A stretch of 64,000 nucleotides of DNA from GCA-020343675 sp964462945 (lineage in GTDB: Bacteria > Planctomycetota > Phycisphaerae > Sedimentisphaerales > Anaerobacaceae): NCBI GenBank assembly GCA_964462945.1, contig CAYWZW010000003.1, positions 62,001-126,000 of the forward strand, read 5' to 3'. Below are positions 26,201 to 33,968 of this stretch, piece by piece; the first letter of the stretch is position 1; every line of letters begins with the position of its first letter. Both the position numbers and the translations under genes were made by a program. Under the pieces are notes generated by a model. The model saw only the letters and a list, made by a program, of their open reading frames with translations, had not been told where the DNA came from and made no database searches.

Positions 26201-26593
26201 TCAACCTTTGCGCTTTGTTGAGGCAGCCTTTTCGTCAAGGATCTGTCTGAGACGGGCGATTTTCTCTGGCGAAAGTTGCTTTTCTTCGACAAAGGCGGCT
26301 AACATTGGCTCAATAGACCTGCCGCCAAATCGCCTCAGAAACGACTCGCTCTCGGCGCGCAGACACTCGGCCTCGGTTACCAACGGGAAGTAGTCGTACT
26401 GCCGACCTTTCTTTTCGAACGCAATCGCCTTTTTTTGTACGAGGCGGTTGATGAGCGTGCGGATCGTTTCTCGCTTCCATACGGTTTTTTGGGTCAGCTT
26501 CTCCACGATGTCATTAGCCGTCAGCGGCGATGTTTTCCAGAGGACTTGCATGACTTCCCACTCCGCTTCTGAAATCTTAGGTGTCTTTTTCAT
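26201..26593 (-). CDS. BlaI/MecI/CopY family transcriptional repressor
   Basis: A 130-residue winged-helix repressor (family size 120-130). The start at 26593 follows GGAGA. The opening ISEAEWEVMQVLWKTSPLTANDIVEKL is the family signature, followed by the recognition region ETIRTLINRLVQKKAIAFEKKGRQYDYFPLV and a C-terminal dimerisation helix region. In the Bla/Mec paradigm the repressor is inactivated after its membrane protease partner senses a ligand. That protease is encoded 59 bases downstream. Two perfect palindromes lie in its promoter region (26611-26622 and 26634-26647), so autoregulation is likely. Confidence 0.92.
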   Translation of the reverse strand: MKKTPKISEAEWEVMQVLWKTSPLTANDIVEKLTQKTVWKRETIRTLINRLVQKKAIAFEKKGRQYDYFPLVTEAECLRAESESFLRRFGGRSIEPMLAAFVEEKQLSPEKIARLRQILDEKAASTKRKG

Positions 26594-26610
26594 AGCGATC
26601 TCCACAAATG

Positions 26611-26622
26611 TTACAACTGTAA
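26611..26622. promoter_or_regulatory. Candidate BlaI-type operator, proximal
   Basis: TTACAACTGTAA, a perfect dyad with the TACA-N2-TGTA core known from BlaI/MecI operators, lies 18 bases upstream of the repressor start. Confidence 0.65.
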
Positions 26623-26633
26623 TATCTACTATT

Positions 26634-26658
26634 GTTACATGCGTAACATTTAAGTCAA
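26634..26658 (-). promoter_or_regulatory. Promoter with BlaI-type operator, distal
   Basis: On the minus strand TTGACT (26658-26653) is followed about 16 bases later by AACAAT. The perfect dyad GTTACATGCGTAAC (26634-26647) occupies the spacer and edge of the -10. A repressor bound here would block polymerase, fitting autoregulation of the operon. Confidence 0.55.
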
Positions 26659-26839
26659 CAAGAAAGTCCGGAAAATCAGAAAATTTTTCTTTTCAGGCGA
26701 AAAGCAGTAATTTTTGCATGAAATCCCAGATTGTCTCTTGTCCTGATGGCTTCTTTGACCCCGACTTTTCAAAGAAAATGTGGTGGTATGTGGTTACAGT
26801 TGTTCACGGGCGGAGAGTTTGACCCGGCCTGTGCCGGGG

Positions 26840-27148
26840 TCATTGCAGTTGTTCCAGAGCAGCGATCCATTGCTTAAAGACCTCGAATTTCCAGATTACT
26901 ACCGTCGGAACGATAACAAACTGGATTATTCCGAGAATCAGTCCTACTTTCGCCCAGACTCTTCTATCCTGGAGGTTGGGTTCCGGACGGGATCTCAACG
27001 CCAGCCAGGCAAAAACAATCGCCAATATGGCCTTTTCAATTCCAAAGGCGTGAATACAACTGATGATCCCGAGCCAAAGCGCCGCCGTAGCATACGCGTA
27101 TTTCTGCCCTAACACGCCGTCCAAGTTCGAAGATTGATTGTTTGTCAT
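26840..27148 (-). CDS. Small membrane protein, DUF4190-like
   Basis: A 102-residue protein with two or three hydrophobic segments (AYATAALWLGIISCIHAFGI, KAILAIVFAWLAL, KVGLILGIIQFVIVPTVVIW). The pattern of a G-rich first helix, a short loop and a KxGLxLGI second helix is typical of DUF4190-type proteins. AAGGAG stands seven bases before the ATG. The ATG overlaps the anti-sigma gene stop in an ATGA, so the two are co-translated with the sigma factor gene. This suggests a role in the same membrane signalling unit, but the function is unknown. Confidence 0.75.
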   Translation of the reverse strand: MTNNQSSNLDGVLGQKYAYATAALWLGIISCIHAFGIEKAILAIVFAWLALRSRPEPNLQDRRVWAKVGLILGIIQFVIVPTVVIWKFEVFKQWIAALEQLQ

Positions 27149-27609
27149 TTTATGTCTCCTTGCAATTTGAGGCTCGCCTGCCGGCGGCCAAGGTTCGGAT
27201 TGATTTTAAATGGATTCTGTTTAATTAGAGCAAAGAACAGGATTAAGACCACCACGGGGGCCAGCTTGGTAGCAACGCCGGCGGTAACAGAGGGCAGCAC
27301 TTCGATGATCTTGTGAGTCAAAAGAAAAAGGCACAGTACAACGAAGGGCAGCACGCTCGCAGGCTGCCTGGGCCTGGCCTTAGTCGTCTCCACGGCGGCG
27401 GCTATTTCGGGCCAAACGTCATGGGCAAAAACCCGCCGGCTGCGTCCGTCCAGGAGCGCCATCGCCTGCCGTTGCTGGTCAATCTCAAGCCGGCAATCCG
27501 CGCAGGACTCAAGGTGTTTGCTCACCTCTTGCTCGGACAAGGGGGGCGATTCGCCGTCGCGGATTGCCATCGCCGAAATTCGTATTCTTTCACAATATTC
27601 TTTATTCAT
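27145..27609 (-). CDS. Zinc-finger anti-sigma factor
   Basis: A 154-residue protein with a cytoplasmic N-terminal anti-sigma domain carrying H-x-x-x-C-x-x-C (HLESCADC, residues about 40-47), the ZAS zinc motif. Membrane segments follow at about 92-112 and 120-140. It starts inside the sigma gene's end (8-base overlap), preceded by GGGAGAAG. It should bind and restrain the ECF sigma factor encoded upstream. The short periplasmic part gives little room for a sensor, so a partner such as the co-translated small membrane protein may help. Confidence 0.85.
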   Translation of the reverse strand: MNKEYCERIRISAMAIRDGESPPLSEQEVSKHLESCADCRLEIDQQRQAMALLDGRSRRVFAHDVWPEIAAAVETTKARPRQPASVLPFVVLCLFLLTHKIIEVLPSVTAGVATKLAPVVVLILFFALIKQNPFKINPNLGRRQASLKLQGDIK

Positions 27610-28156
27610 CGTTCTTCTCCCAAGAATCAAGCGTTTCCTGGACCATGAGTACCTTCTCGCGAAATCGTTTGCGTGCGTAATACAGCCTGCTCATCACCGT
27701 CCCGGCTGGAATTCCCAGTCTCTCGGCAAGCTCATTGTAGCTCAGTCCATCCAGATGTTTCAAAGTCAGCAGCTCACGATCCTCTGCTGCAAGCTCGCGC
27801 AGCGCTCGGTCCACAACGCTTTCCGCAACGCCACAGGAGTCTTTCGCTGTCCGGGCTAATATCTCGGCGGCATTGGCGCCGGCATCCGTCTGTTTCTGAC
27901 GCGCTGCAAGCATCTCGAAGCAGCGATTTCGCAGGATTGTGTACAGCCACGGATAAAACCTTCGCGATACATCGAACCTTCCCACCGCCTGATACGCATC
28001 CAGAAACGCATCCTGGACCGCGTCGAGGGCATCGTCGAGACTGCCGAGGATGGCCACGGCGTGGCCTATCGCCTCCGTTTGATACTTTCGGACCAGGTGG
28101 CTGAATGCCTCCGTTTCGCCTGCCTTGCATTTCTGTATAGCCGTCGAGTCGTCCAT
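27602..28156 (-). CDS. ECF-type RNA polymerase sigma factor
   Basis: A 184-residue sigma-70 family factor of the ECF group. Region 2 is seen in GETEAFSHLVRKYQ, DALDAVQDAFLDAYQAVGRFD and FYPWLYTILRNRCFEML. Region 4 is seen in LTLKHLDGLSYNELAERLGIPAGTVMSRLYYARKRF. GGAGAA lies eight bases before the ATG. It is the first gene of a tight operon with its anti-sigma factor and a small membrane protein. The BlaI/M56 genes follow on the same strand after a 246-base gap with their own promoter. The regulon cannot be told from the window. Confidence 0.92.
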   Translation of the reverse strand: MDDSTAIQKCKAGETEAFSHLVRKYQTEAIGHAVAILGSLDDALDAVQDAFLDAYQAVGRFDVSRRFYPWLYTILRNRCFEMLAARQKQTDAGANAAEILARTAKDSCGVAESVVDRALRELAAEDRELLTLKHLDGLSYNELAERLGIPAGTVMSRLYYARKRFREKVLMVQETLDSWEKNDE

Positions 28157-28268
28157 ATATCGTTCTCCGGTTTAACGTACCCGAAAACCACCGGAATCTT
28201 CAAAAAAAATTATAAGAATTCTGCTCAGGGGTGTGAGAATCCCGAGCCGCACCTAATCCAACAACGAT

Positions 28269-28288
28269 GGACGACGGACGACGGACGA
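28269..28288. repeat. GGACGAC microrepeat
   Basis: Almost three copies of a seven-base unit lie in the short gap between the sigma factor and UroD-like genes. It resembles the tract inside the gene at 22131-22166. Confidence 0.6.
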
Positions 28289-28300
28289 AATGAAGCCGGA

Positions 28301-29491
28301 TTAGTAAAATCCGAACTCGCGGGCGGCGTCAAACAGGCCGACGATGTTCTCGGCCGGGACGCCTGCCTGGATATTGTGAACGTTATTGAAAACGTAGCCG
28401 CCGCCGGGCTTGAAAATCTCCAGATTTCGCCGCACGTGCTGCCTTATTTCGCTCGGTGTGGCGAAGGGAAGGACGTGCTGGGTATCAATGCCGCCGCCCC
28501 AGAAAACCAGCCGGCTGCCGTATCGGGTTTTCAATTCTTGCGGGTCCATGCGTTCGGCGCTGATTTGAACGGGGTTGAGGATGTCGATGCCGTTATCGAG
28601 CAGGTCCGGGATATATTCAGCTACCGAGCCGCACGTGTGGTACCAGACTTTGGCGGAGGTGAGCGACTTTATGTGCCGAACGAGTTTCTTCTGGCGAGGC
28701 TTGACAACTTTGCGGTAGAACGCAGGATTAAAAAGAGGCCCGGCCTGACCGCCGATATCGTCGCCGATCATCACCACGTCAACGAGGTCGCCGATCTCGG
28801 CGAGGAAGACATCGTAGTAATCCATCCAGAAGGCCAGCGTCTTATCCAGCAACGCTTCACAGAAGGCCGGATTCTCAATCATGTCCACAAACCATCTTTC
28901 CATGCCCCGCATATACCAGCAAATCTCGTACACAACGCCGCCGATGCCGGTTGATATGGCGTAAGGCGTCTGGTCTCGCAGCCGGCGTGCCTCGTCGCGG
29001 ACACCGGTAAAGCGCGTCGGATCATTGCCTTTGGGGAAAGGATAATCCGCTATATCTTCAATTGTGGCCTCGGCCAGCGGGTGATGTGATATGTCCATAT
29101 AAAGCTGCCGGTCGTCCGGCCCGTCCTGAGCCGGGTCGATGGACATGGACCAAACTACGCCGAATTCATCCCGCAGATCGTGCCAGAGCCTTCCATCCCG
29201 CACGTTTCTCTCGATGGAGCCTTTGAAGCTCTCAGGCCCATGCGCGAACACGTAACGAATATCGACGCCGAAGCGTTGCAAGACTTGTTCACACGGCCTG
29301 GCAAGCTGCTGGACGGGGTCCATAATCGTTACATTGTCGTCTATGCCGAGATAATCGAGCAGCGCGATATAGGCGTTCTTATGGATTCCCGTCTGAAAGC
29401 CGCCGAGGTCGATGGGGACCCGGTCGGGAACCTCGTGATTCAACGCCTTGCGGACTCGCTGCCTTGAAGTCATCGTTTCATTTTGTATCAT
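28301..29491 (-). CDS. UroD-like (MtaA/CmuA-type) methyltransferase candidate
   Basis: A 396-residue cytoplasmic TIM-barrel protein of the uroporphyrinogen decarboxylase superfamily, with the opening SRQRVRKALNHEVPDRVPIDLGG. It carries YHTCGSVAEYIPDLLDNG; the His-x-Cys-Gly is the zinc-ligand motif of corrinoid:thiol methyltransferases such as MtaA and MtbA and is not found in true UroD. A second barrel mark is DDIGGQAGPLFNPAFYRKVVKP. At the later position where the paralogue at 37336 has WGGGCDTQ this one has WGGGIDTQ, so a third Cys ligand may be missing. It follows the RhaT gene by three bases and GH106 before that, pointing to metabolism of a rhamnose-related sugar. Methyl transfer is inferred. 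Confidence 0.8.
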   Translation of the reverse strand: MIQNETMTSRQRVRKALNHEVPDRVPIDLGGFQTGIHKNAYIALLDYLGIDDNVTIMDPVQQLARPCEQVLQRFGVDIRYVFAHGPESFKGSIERNVRDGRLWHDLRDEFGVVWSMSIDPAQDGPDDRQLYMDISHHPLAEATIEDIADYPFPKGNDPTRFTGVRDEARRLRDQTPYAISTGIGGVVYEICWYMRGMERWFVDMIENPAFCEALLDKTLAFWMDYYDVFLAEIGDLVDVVMIGDDIGGQAGPLFNPAFYRKVVKPRQKKLVRHIKSLTSAKVWYHTCGSVAEYIPDLLDNGIDILNPVQISAERMDPQELKTRYGSRLVFWGGGIDTQHVLPFATPSEIRQHVRRNLEIFKPGGGYVFNNVHNIQAGVPAENIVGLFDAAREFGFY

Positions 29492-29494
29492 TTT

Positions 29495-30541
29495 CTATTT
29501 GCCGAGCGAAGCGATGTAATTTCCTGCGCCGATCAGTACGGTGGATAGTACAACCACGAGAATTCCGCAGATCACAATCGTCAGCGTGCGGCGGCTGGCG
29601 CCCTTCCATTCGCGCAGCAGCAGGGCCCAGATGTTACTGAACACGATAATAAAGGCCATGTGCAGGGTCCAGCTTGAGAAATTGTACTTGCCCATCTTCG
29701 TCGTGCCCATCCCATAGAACATGAACTGCAAGTACCACGTGATGCCCGCCAGCGCGGAGAAAAAGTAGTTGGCCGCAAGCGGCGCTTGCGAAGCGTTGAG
29801 ATAGTCTTTGGCCGAGCGATTCCTGATATTGAGGATGAGGCACCAGATGAAATTCGTCGTGAAACCGCCGGCCAGAACGACGACCAGAACGGGGCTGTTT
29901 TGCCAAAGGGGGCGGACGCCGTGCTCTACGGCAAGAGTGGCGATGGGCTGGCCGGCGGCGATTCCGAAGGCCATGCAACTGCTCATCACGCCCGCAAAAA
30001 TGGCAACGAGCAGCCCTCTGAGAAAATCGAATTCCTTGATGCTCGCGCGTTTCTGCTCGGTTGACAGCTCCCGCTCCTTGGATATCCCCGCCCAGCCGCA
30101 AACGGCAATGCCCGCCAGACAGAGCAGGACGCCGCCCAGAATCACCAGGCCCGAAACGTTCGTGACCAGATCGGTGAATTCGCCGGAAAAGATGGGCGGG
30201 ATGATAGTGCCGAACGCCGCACAGAATCCCAGAGCGATGGCGTATCCGAGGGACATTCCCAGATACCGCATCGAGAGCCCAAACGTCAGACCTCCGATGC
30301 CCCAGAGCACGCCGAAGATATAGCTCCAGATAAGGCTGGCGACCGGCACGCGGCCAAACAAAGAGGACAATTGCGGGATAGTCACAGCGGCGATGACCCA
30401 GGGCATGATGATCCAGGAAAAAACGCCGCCCACAAGCCAGTAGCTCTCCCACGCCCAGTTGCGAACCTTCTTGAACGGGATGTAGAAACTTCCCGCTGCG
30501 AAGCCTCCAACCGCGTGCAGGAAGACGCCAAGTGCAACCAT
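29495..30541 (-). CDS. rhaT: L-rhamnose/proton symporter family protein
   Basis: A 348-residue polytopic inner-membrane transporter of the RhaT family (usual length about 345). About ten hydrophobic segments are visible. The hallmark N-terminus is GVFLHAVGGFAAGSFYIPFKKVRNWAWESYWLV, and WGIGGLTFGLSMRYLGMSLGYAIALGFCAAFGT and YNFSSWTLHMAFIIVFSNIWALLLREWKG match family blocks. It imports L-rhamnose with protons. It sits 19 bases after an alpha-L-rhamnosidase gene, so sugar released outside would be taken up here. The symbol reflects family membership; other deoxy-sugars cannot be ruled out. Confidence 0.88.
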   Translation of the reverse strand: MVALGVFLHAVGGFAAGSFYIPFKKVRNWAWESYWLVGGVFSWIIMPWVIAAVTIPQLSSLFGRVPVASLIWSYIFGVLWGIGGLTFGLSMRYLGMSLGYAIALGFCAAFGTIIPPIFSGEFTDLVTNVSGLVILGGVLLCLAGIAVCGWAGISKERELSTEQKRASIKEFDFLRGLLVAIFAGVMSSCMAFGIAAGQPIATLAVEHGVRPLWQNSPVLVVVLAGGFTTNFIWCLILNIRNRSAKDYLNASQAPLAANYFFSALAGITWYLQFMFYGMGTTKMGKYNFSSWTLHMAFIIVFSNIWALLLREWKGASRRTLTIVICGILVVVLSTVLIGAGNYIASLGK

Positions 30542-30560
30542 AACAAGAGCCCGATCGCCG

Positions 30561-33500
30561 CTATTTTTCCACGATTTGCTTTAGAACGAACGGTTCAAGA
30601 AGCCCGTAGGCAACAGTGTGATAATCTTTGCCCGGCGGCGGGCCCGTCTCCGGGCCTTTTTGGAACATGCCGGGCCAGGCGCTGCCCAGGGCCGTCCCGG
30701 CGTGGTGCGGCCCTAATGTGTTCTTGAGCGTCCCGATTACGACGACCTCAACTGTATTGGCGCCGGCTTTAATCTGGTCTGTCACGTCGCACTGCCAGGG
30801 GCGATATGCAATGTAACCCGCCGATGTGCCATTGACGATAATCTCAGCCACACTCCCGTACCATTTGTTCAACTCGACAAGATACCGCCCGGTCTGGCCA
30901 GAGGCCAGATCGAATGTCTGCTTGTAAGACACTCCCGCTGCATAGAACGGGCAGCCCTGCTCTTTCCAGCTACCGGGCTTCAGTACCGGCCCGGAATCGC
31001 CGGCGATGACGAAGCCCGAACCAGCTTCCTTGAGAGCGAAACTTCCGAGAACATAAGCTGGCTCGATCTCGTGATAAATCGTGAAAGGCGACGCCTTGAT
31101 TGTCACGGTGTTCTGGCCAACCTTGGCCGCCTCGGCGATGTCGATCTTGCCGAACGATTTGTCCAGCCACCACGAATCTTTTTTCGCCGAGACCGGTTTT
31201 CCATTACACGCGATCGCGTACAAGTCGGGTCTTTCGATGACAATCGAAAGCCGCTTGGGGACCTGCTGCTCGATGGTGAATCGATAGGTGGCTTCAAAGC
31301 CGCTATCGGGGCCGAACGCCTTTTTGATAAGCTCGTCCTGGAACTGAACCGCGCTATCCCATGGATTGCGCTCCATGCCGTTCTTCTGAAATGCGAATTG
31401 GCAGGCCGGGTAGAAATAGACGTTTTTCTTCGTCTCGCCGCCTGCCGTGATATCGACGAAATCCAGGGTCAAGACATTGTCCTCTATCGGCCGGACCTCC
31501 AACTCACCTTGCGAGGGCACGACCTTGACGGTTCGCGCCGGCTCAATTGCAGGCTCGTGTGCCTTCCTGGATAGGAACAGCACGAGACTCCCACAAGGCG
31601 GAAGCTCAAACCGCGTTTGTATGCCGTTGCCCGCTTTTTCAAACGGATAGGTGGAAATCTCGGCGCTACTCGGGTCCCATTTTTCCACGCACTGCGCGGT
31701 CGATTTAATCAGCCCCGCGGAGGGCGCGTCAATGCTCGTATTGGTCAGCAGCAGGAACTCGCCGTCTTCAAGTGTGCGTCTGTGATGAAAGAGTATGCCT
31801 TTGTCATCCTTGTTCCGCTCGATGGCGAATCCATCCTTCGACCCGGCCAGGAGTATCTGCGGCATTTCCTCCGGCTCGACCTGTTTCCAGCCCGAGCCTT
31901 TGGCCGCCTCGGCGCCGCGATTCGAGGGCCGGCCGTCAACGTACGAAGGCGCTTCCGAACAGCACAGGACGGCTCCGCCAGCTTTGGCGTATGCGGCGAG
32001 CAGGGCCATCGTTCGCTGGTTCAGGTTTTCCGTCAGGGGCGGCAGGACGACCGTGCTGTAAGCCCGCTGTCCTACTTTGAACAGCGGTCCTTCGGTCGAG
32101 CCGTGCCGGGCGATGATGTCTTCGCACCCGATATCGTACTCCACCTGGGCCTGTTCCAGCGACGTGAGCATTTTCTGGAACCGGTTGCCAATCTCGCTGA
32201 GTTTCTCTCGCTCGCTCGCGTCGCCCTGGTACATCCACACGGTCGTCGTCGGCTCGATCACGAGAATGCGGTTAATCTGCTCGCCCTGCGTCATGATCAG
32301 CGACAGCCTGCTGAAATATTCGGCCATCACGTGGTACGCCTTCCACCATGGCTCGTGATAGGAAAACGACTGCGGATGGTCGCGCTTGCGCGCGCCTCGG
32401 ATCGTGATATACGACAGATGTTCATCGAGCGTATTGACGCCCAGCACGTAAAGCCAGTCGCCGATTCGCTTCATATCCTCGAATCGCAGGTCCCATCCGC
32501 CGGCGCCGTACGCCTCACACAAAGTCCTCTTTTTGCCGAGCTGATTGGCTACGCTGGAAAGCTCCTTGACGGCCCGGACGTTGCCGAACTGGGCGTGCGT
32601 ATCTTCGCTGTACTGATTCATCAGCGTGTCAATCGACGGCCTTTGGTGCCACGCGTACATGGCCATATTATCCGGCGACCGCAGACAATCGGGCCATTCG
32701 TGCTCCCAGTAGTGACCCGTAAACTCGATGTTGTGCCGTTCGCAGTATTCATAATAGGGTTTGGCCCATCGCTCGATGAACAGATCGAGAAGCACCTGGA
32801 TATAGTTATGCCTGACTCGCCTCCAGTCGCCAACTGGACGGACCAGGCTGGGCAAACTGTCGATGAGGTTGTATCCCCATCGCTTCTCAAAGACCTCCGG
32901 CAGATCATTCGTCCACGGCAGCCCGCCCGCCGGGGCTATGTGCGGCTCGTCCGTAAAAGCCCCGGGCACGCGCTTGCCATACTGGTCGCCTATCTCGCGT
33001 GTGTAAGCATCCATCGTGACGGCCAGAAACTTCTGCGTCACACCCGGATACATCAGGTCCACGTAGAATTTGCCTCCATACCAGGGCGACGTGCCGGCGC
33101 GCTGGATCGACGCCACCAGATACTTGCCTTTGGGAAGTTCTTTGCCGCCTTTTGCTTTGTCGGAGACATTCTCATAACCGCTCTCAGTAGGACGAAACGC
33201 CGCCACAAAATTCTCGTCGGGTTGTCCGGCTGAATCCTGCTCTTTGATTGTCAGGCCCCGGCCGCGGGATTCGGGCATCGCCTCGGGGACGAATCCGCCG
33301 GCAAAGCCCGATGGGTACGAGTTCTCGTCGTAAATCCACACGTTCATATCGAGCCGCTCGGCTTCTTTCAAAGCGACTTTCCAGAGCCTGAACCACTCCG
33401 GCGAGAGATACGGCGTCATGAGGCCCGGCCGGGGATGGACGAAAACCTGCTTGACCTGCTGACCAGCCAAATCCTGCAGCGTCCCGGTGATTTGTTCGTC

Positions 33501-33680
33501 GGTGAGCATGTCGTTCCATACCCACAAGGGCGCTGAATGATACTCACGCGGCGGATCGGAAAATACTCTCTTCACGGCAGCCGAGTCCACCGCCTGTAGC
33601 GGGACACAAGGAATTAAGGCCGCAAAACAAACAAAAGTGCAAACAGATACCCCCAGCTTTGTTGAGATTGAGTGTTCCAT
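30561..33680 (-). CDS. GH106-type alpha-L-rhamnosidase, secreted
   Basis: A 1039-residue exported glycosidase. GAGGTGAT precedes the ATG and a signal peptide follows (LGVSVCTFVCFAALIPCV). The N-terminal region (residues about 45-130) has the block YHSAPLWVWNDMLTDEQI, then VFVHPRPGLMTPYLS and YDENSYPSGFAGG, as in GH106 enzymes. Later segments include GAFTDEPHI and EFTGHYWEHEW; these acidic residues are catalytic candidates. LCEAYGAGGWDLRFEDMKRIGDWLYVLGVN and a C-terminal galactose-binding-like region (residues about 900-1030, WQCDVTDQIKAGANTVEVVV) complete it. GH106 members release terminal alpha-L-rhamnose, notably from pectin. It is first in an operon with rhaT and the UroD-like gene. Confidence 0.88.
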   Translation of the reverse strand: MEHSISTKLGVSVCTFVCFAALIPCVPLQAVDSAAVKRVFSDPPREYHSAPLWVWNDMLTDEQITGTLQDLAGQQVKQVFVHPRPGLMTPYLSPEWFRLWKVALKEAERLDMNVWIYDENSYPSGFAGGFVPEAMPESRGRGLTIKEQDSAGQPDENFVAAFRPTESGYENVSDKAKGGKELPKGKYLVASIQRAGTSPWYGGKFYVDLMYPGVTQKFLAVTMDAYTREIGDQYGKRVPGAFTDEPHIAPAGGLPWTNDLPEVFEKRWGYNLIDSLPSLVRPVGDWRRVRHNYIQVLLDLFIERWAKPYYEYCERHNIEFTGHYWEHEWPDCLRSPDNMAMYAWHQRPSIDTLMNQYSEDTHAQFGNVRAVKELSSVANQLGKKRTLCEAYGAGGWDLRFEDMKRIGDWLYVLGVNTLDEHLSYITIRGARKRDHPQSFSYHEPWWKAYHVMAEYFSRLSLIMTQGEQINRILVIEPTTTVWMYQGDASEREKLSEIGNRFQKMLTSLEQAQVEYDIGCEDIIARHGSTEGPLFKVGQRAYSTVVLPPLTENLNQRTMALLAAYAKAGGAVLCCSEAPSYVDGRPSNRGAEAAKGSGWKQVEPEEMPQILLAGSKDGFAIERNKDDKGILFHHRRTLEDGEFLLLTNTSIDAPSAGLIKSTAQCVEKWDPSSAEISTYPFEKAGNGIQTRFELPPCGSLVLFLSRKAHEPAIEPARTVKVVPSQGELEVRPIEDNVLTLDFVDITAGGETKKNVYFYPACQFAFQKNGMERNPWDSAVQFQDELIKKAFGPDSGFEATYRFTIEQQVPKRLSIVIERPDLYAIACNGKPVSAKKDSWWLDKSFGKIDIAEAAKVGQNTVTIKASPFTIYHEIEPAYVLGSFALKEAGSGFVIAGDSGPVLKPGSWKEQGCPFYAAGVSYKQTFDLASGQTGRYLVELNKWYGSVAEIIVNGTSAGYIAYRPWQCDVTDQIKAGANTVEVVVIGTLKNTLGPHHAGTALGSAWPGMFQKGPETGPPPGKDYHTVAYGLLEPFVLKQIVEK

Positions 33681-33734
33681 GATATCACCTCATCTAAATC
33701 TTGTTTAACACGGCACAGTCAGGCATAGCATTCT

Positions 33735-33803
33735 GTAGGGTGGGCCTTGGCCCACCGAAATATCCCTGTGCTATTCTTCAAGGTGGGGCAAGCCCCACCC
33801 TAC
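33735..33803. repeat. Element with GTAGGGTGGG terminal inverted repeats
   Basis: GTAGGGTGGG (33735-33744) is mirrored by CCCACCCTAC (33794-33803). Inner hairpins are GGGCCTTGGCCC and GGGGCAAGCCCC. It lies between the divergent GH106 and GH38 genes. Confidence 0.75.
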
Positions 33804-33968
33804 CTTCTTCTCGAACATACAGCCTCCCGGATGATAACGGATTCGTTCAGACTCTGCAAGAATGGGTGGTACACATTTGCAGAACACAGTGGCATTCTAT
33901 ACACGGCCCAGTTACAATAACCGGCAGGAAACTTGCATGGAAATGAATGGTACAAAGGAGCACACAAA

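Noticed and set aside
28301..29491. Haem-synthesis uroporphyrinogen decarboxylase (hemE)
   Set aside because: The His-x-Cys-Gly motif and the transporter/glycosidase context favour the methyltransferase branch.
31617..33233. Long plus-strand ORF (538 codons) opposite the GH106 gene
   Set aside because: Arg/His/Val-rich shadow of the real gene in GC-rich DNA, with no ribosome-binding site or recognisable motif.
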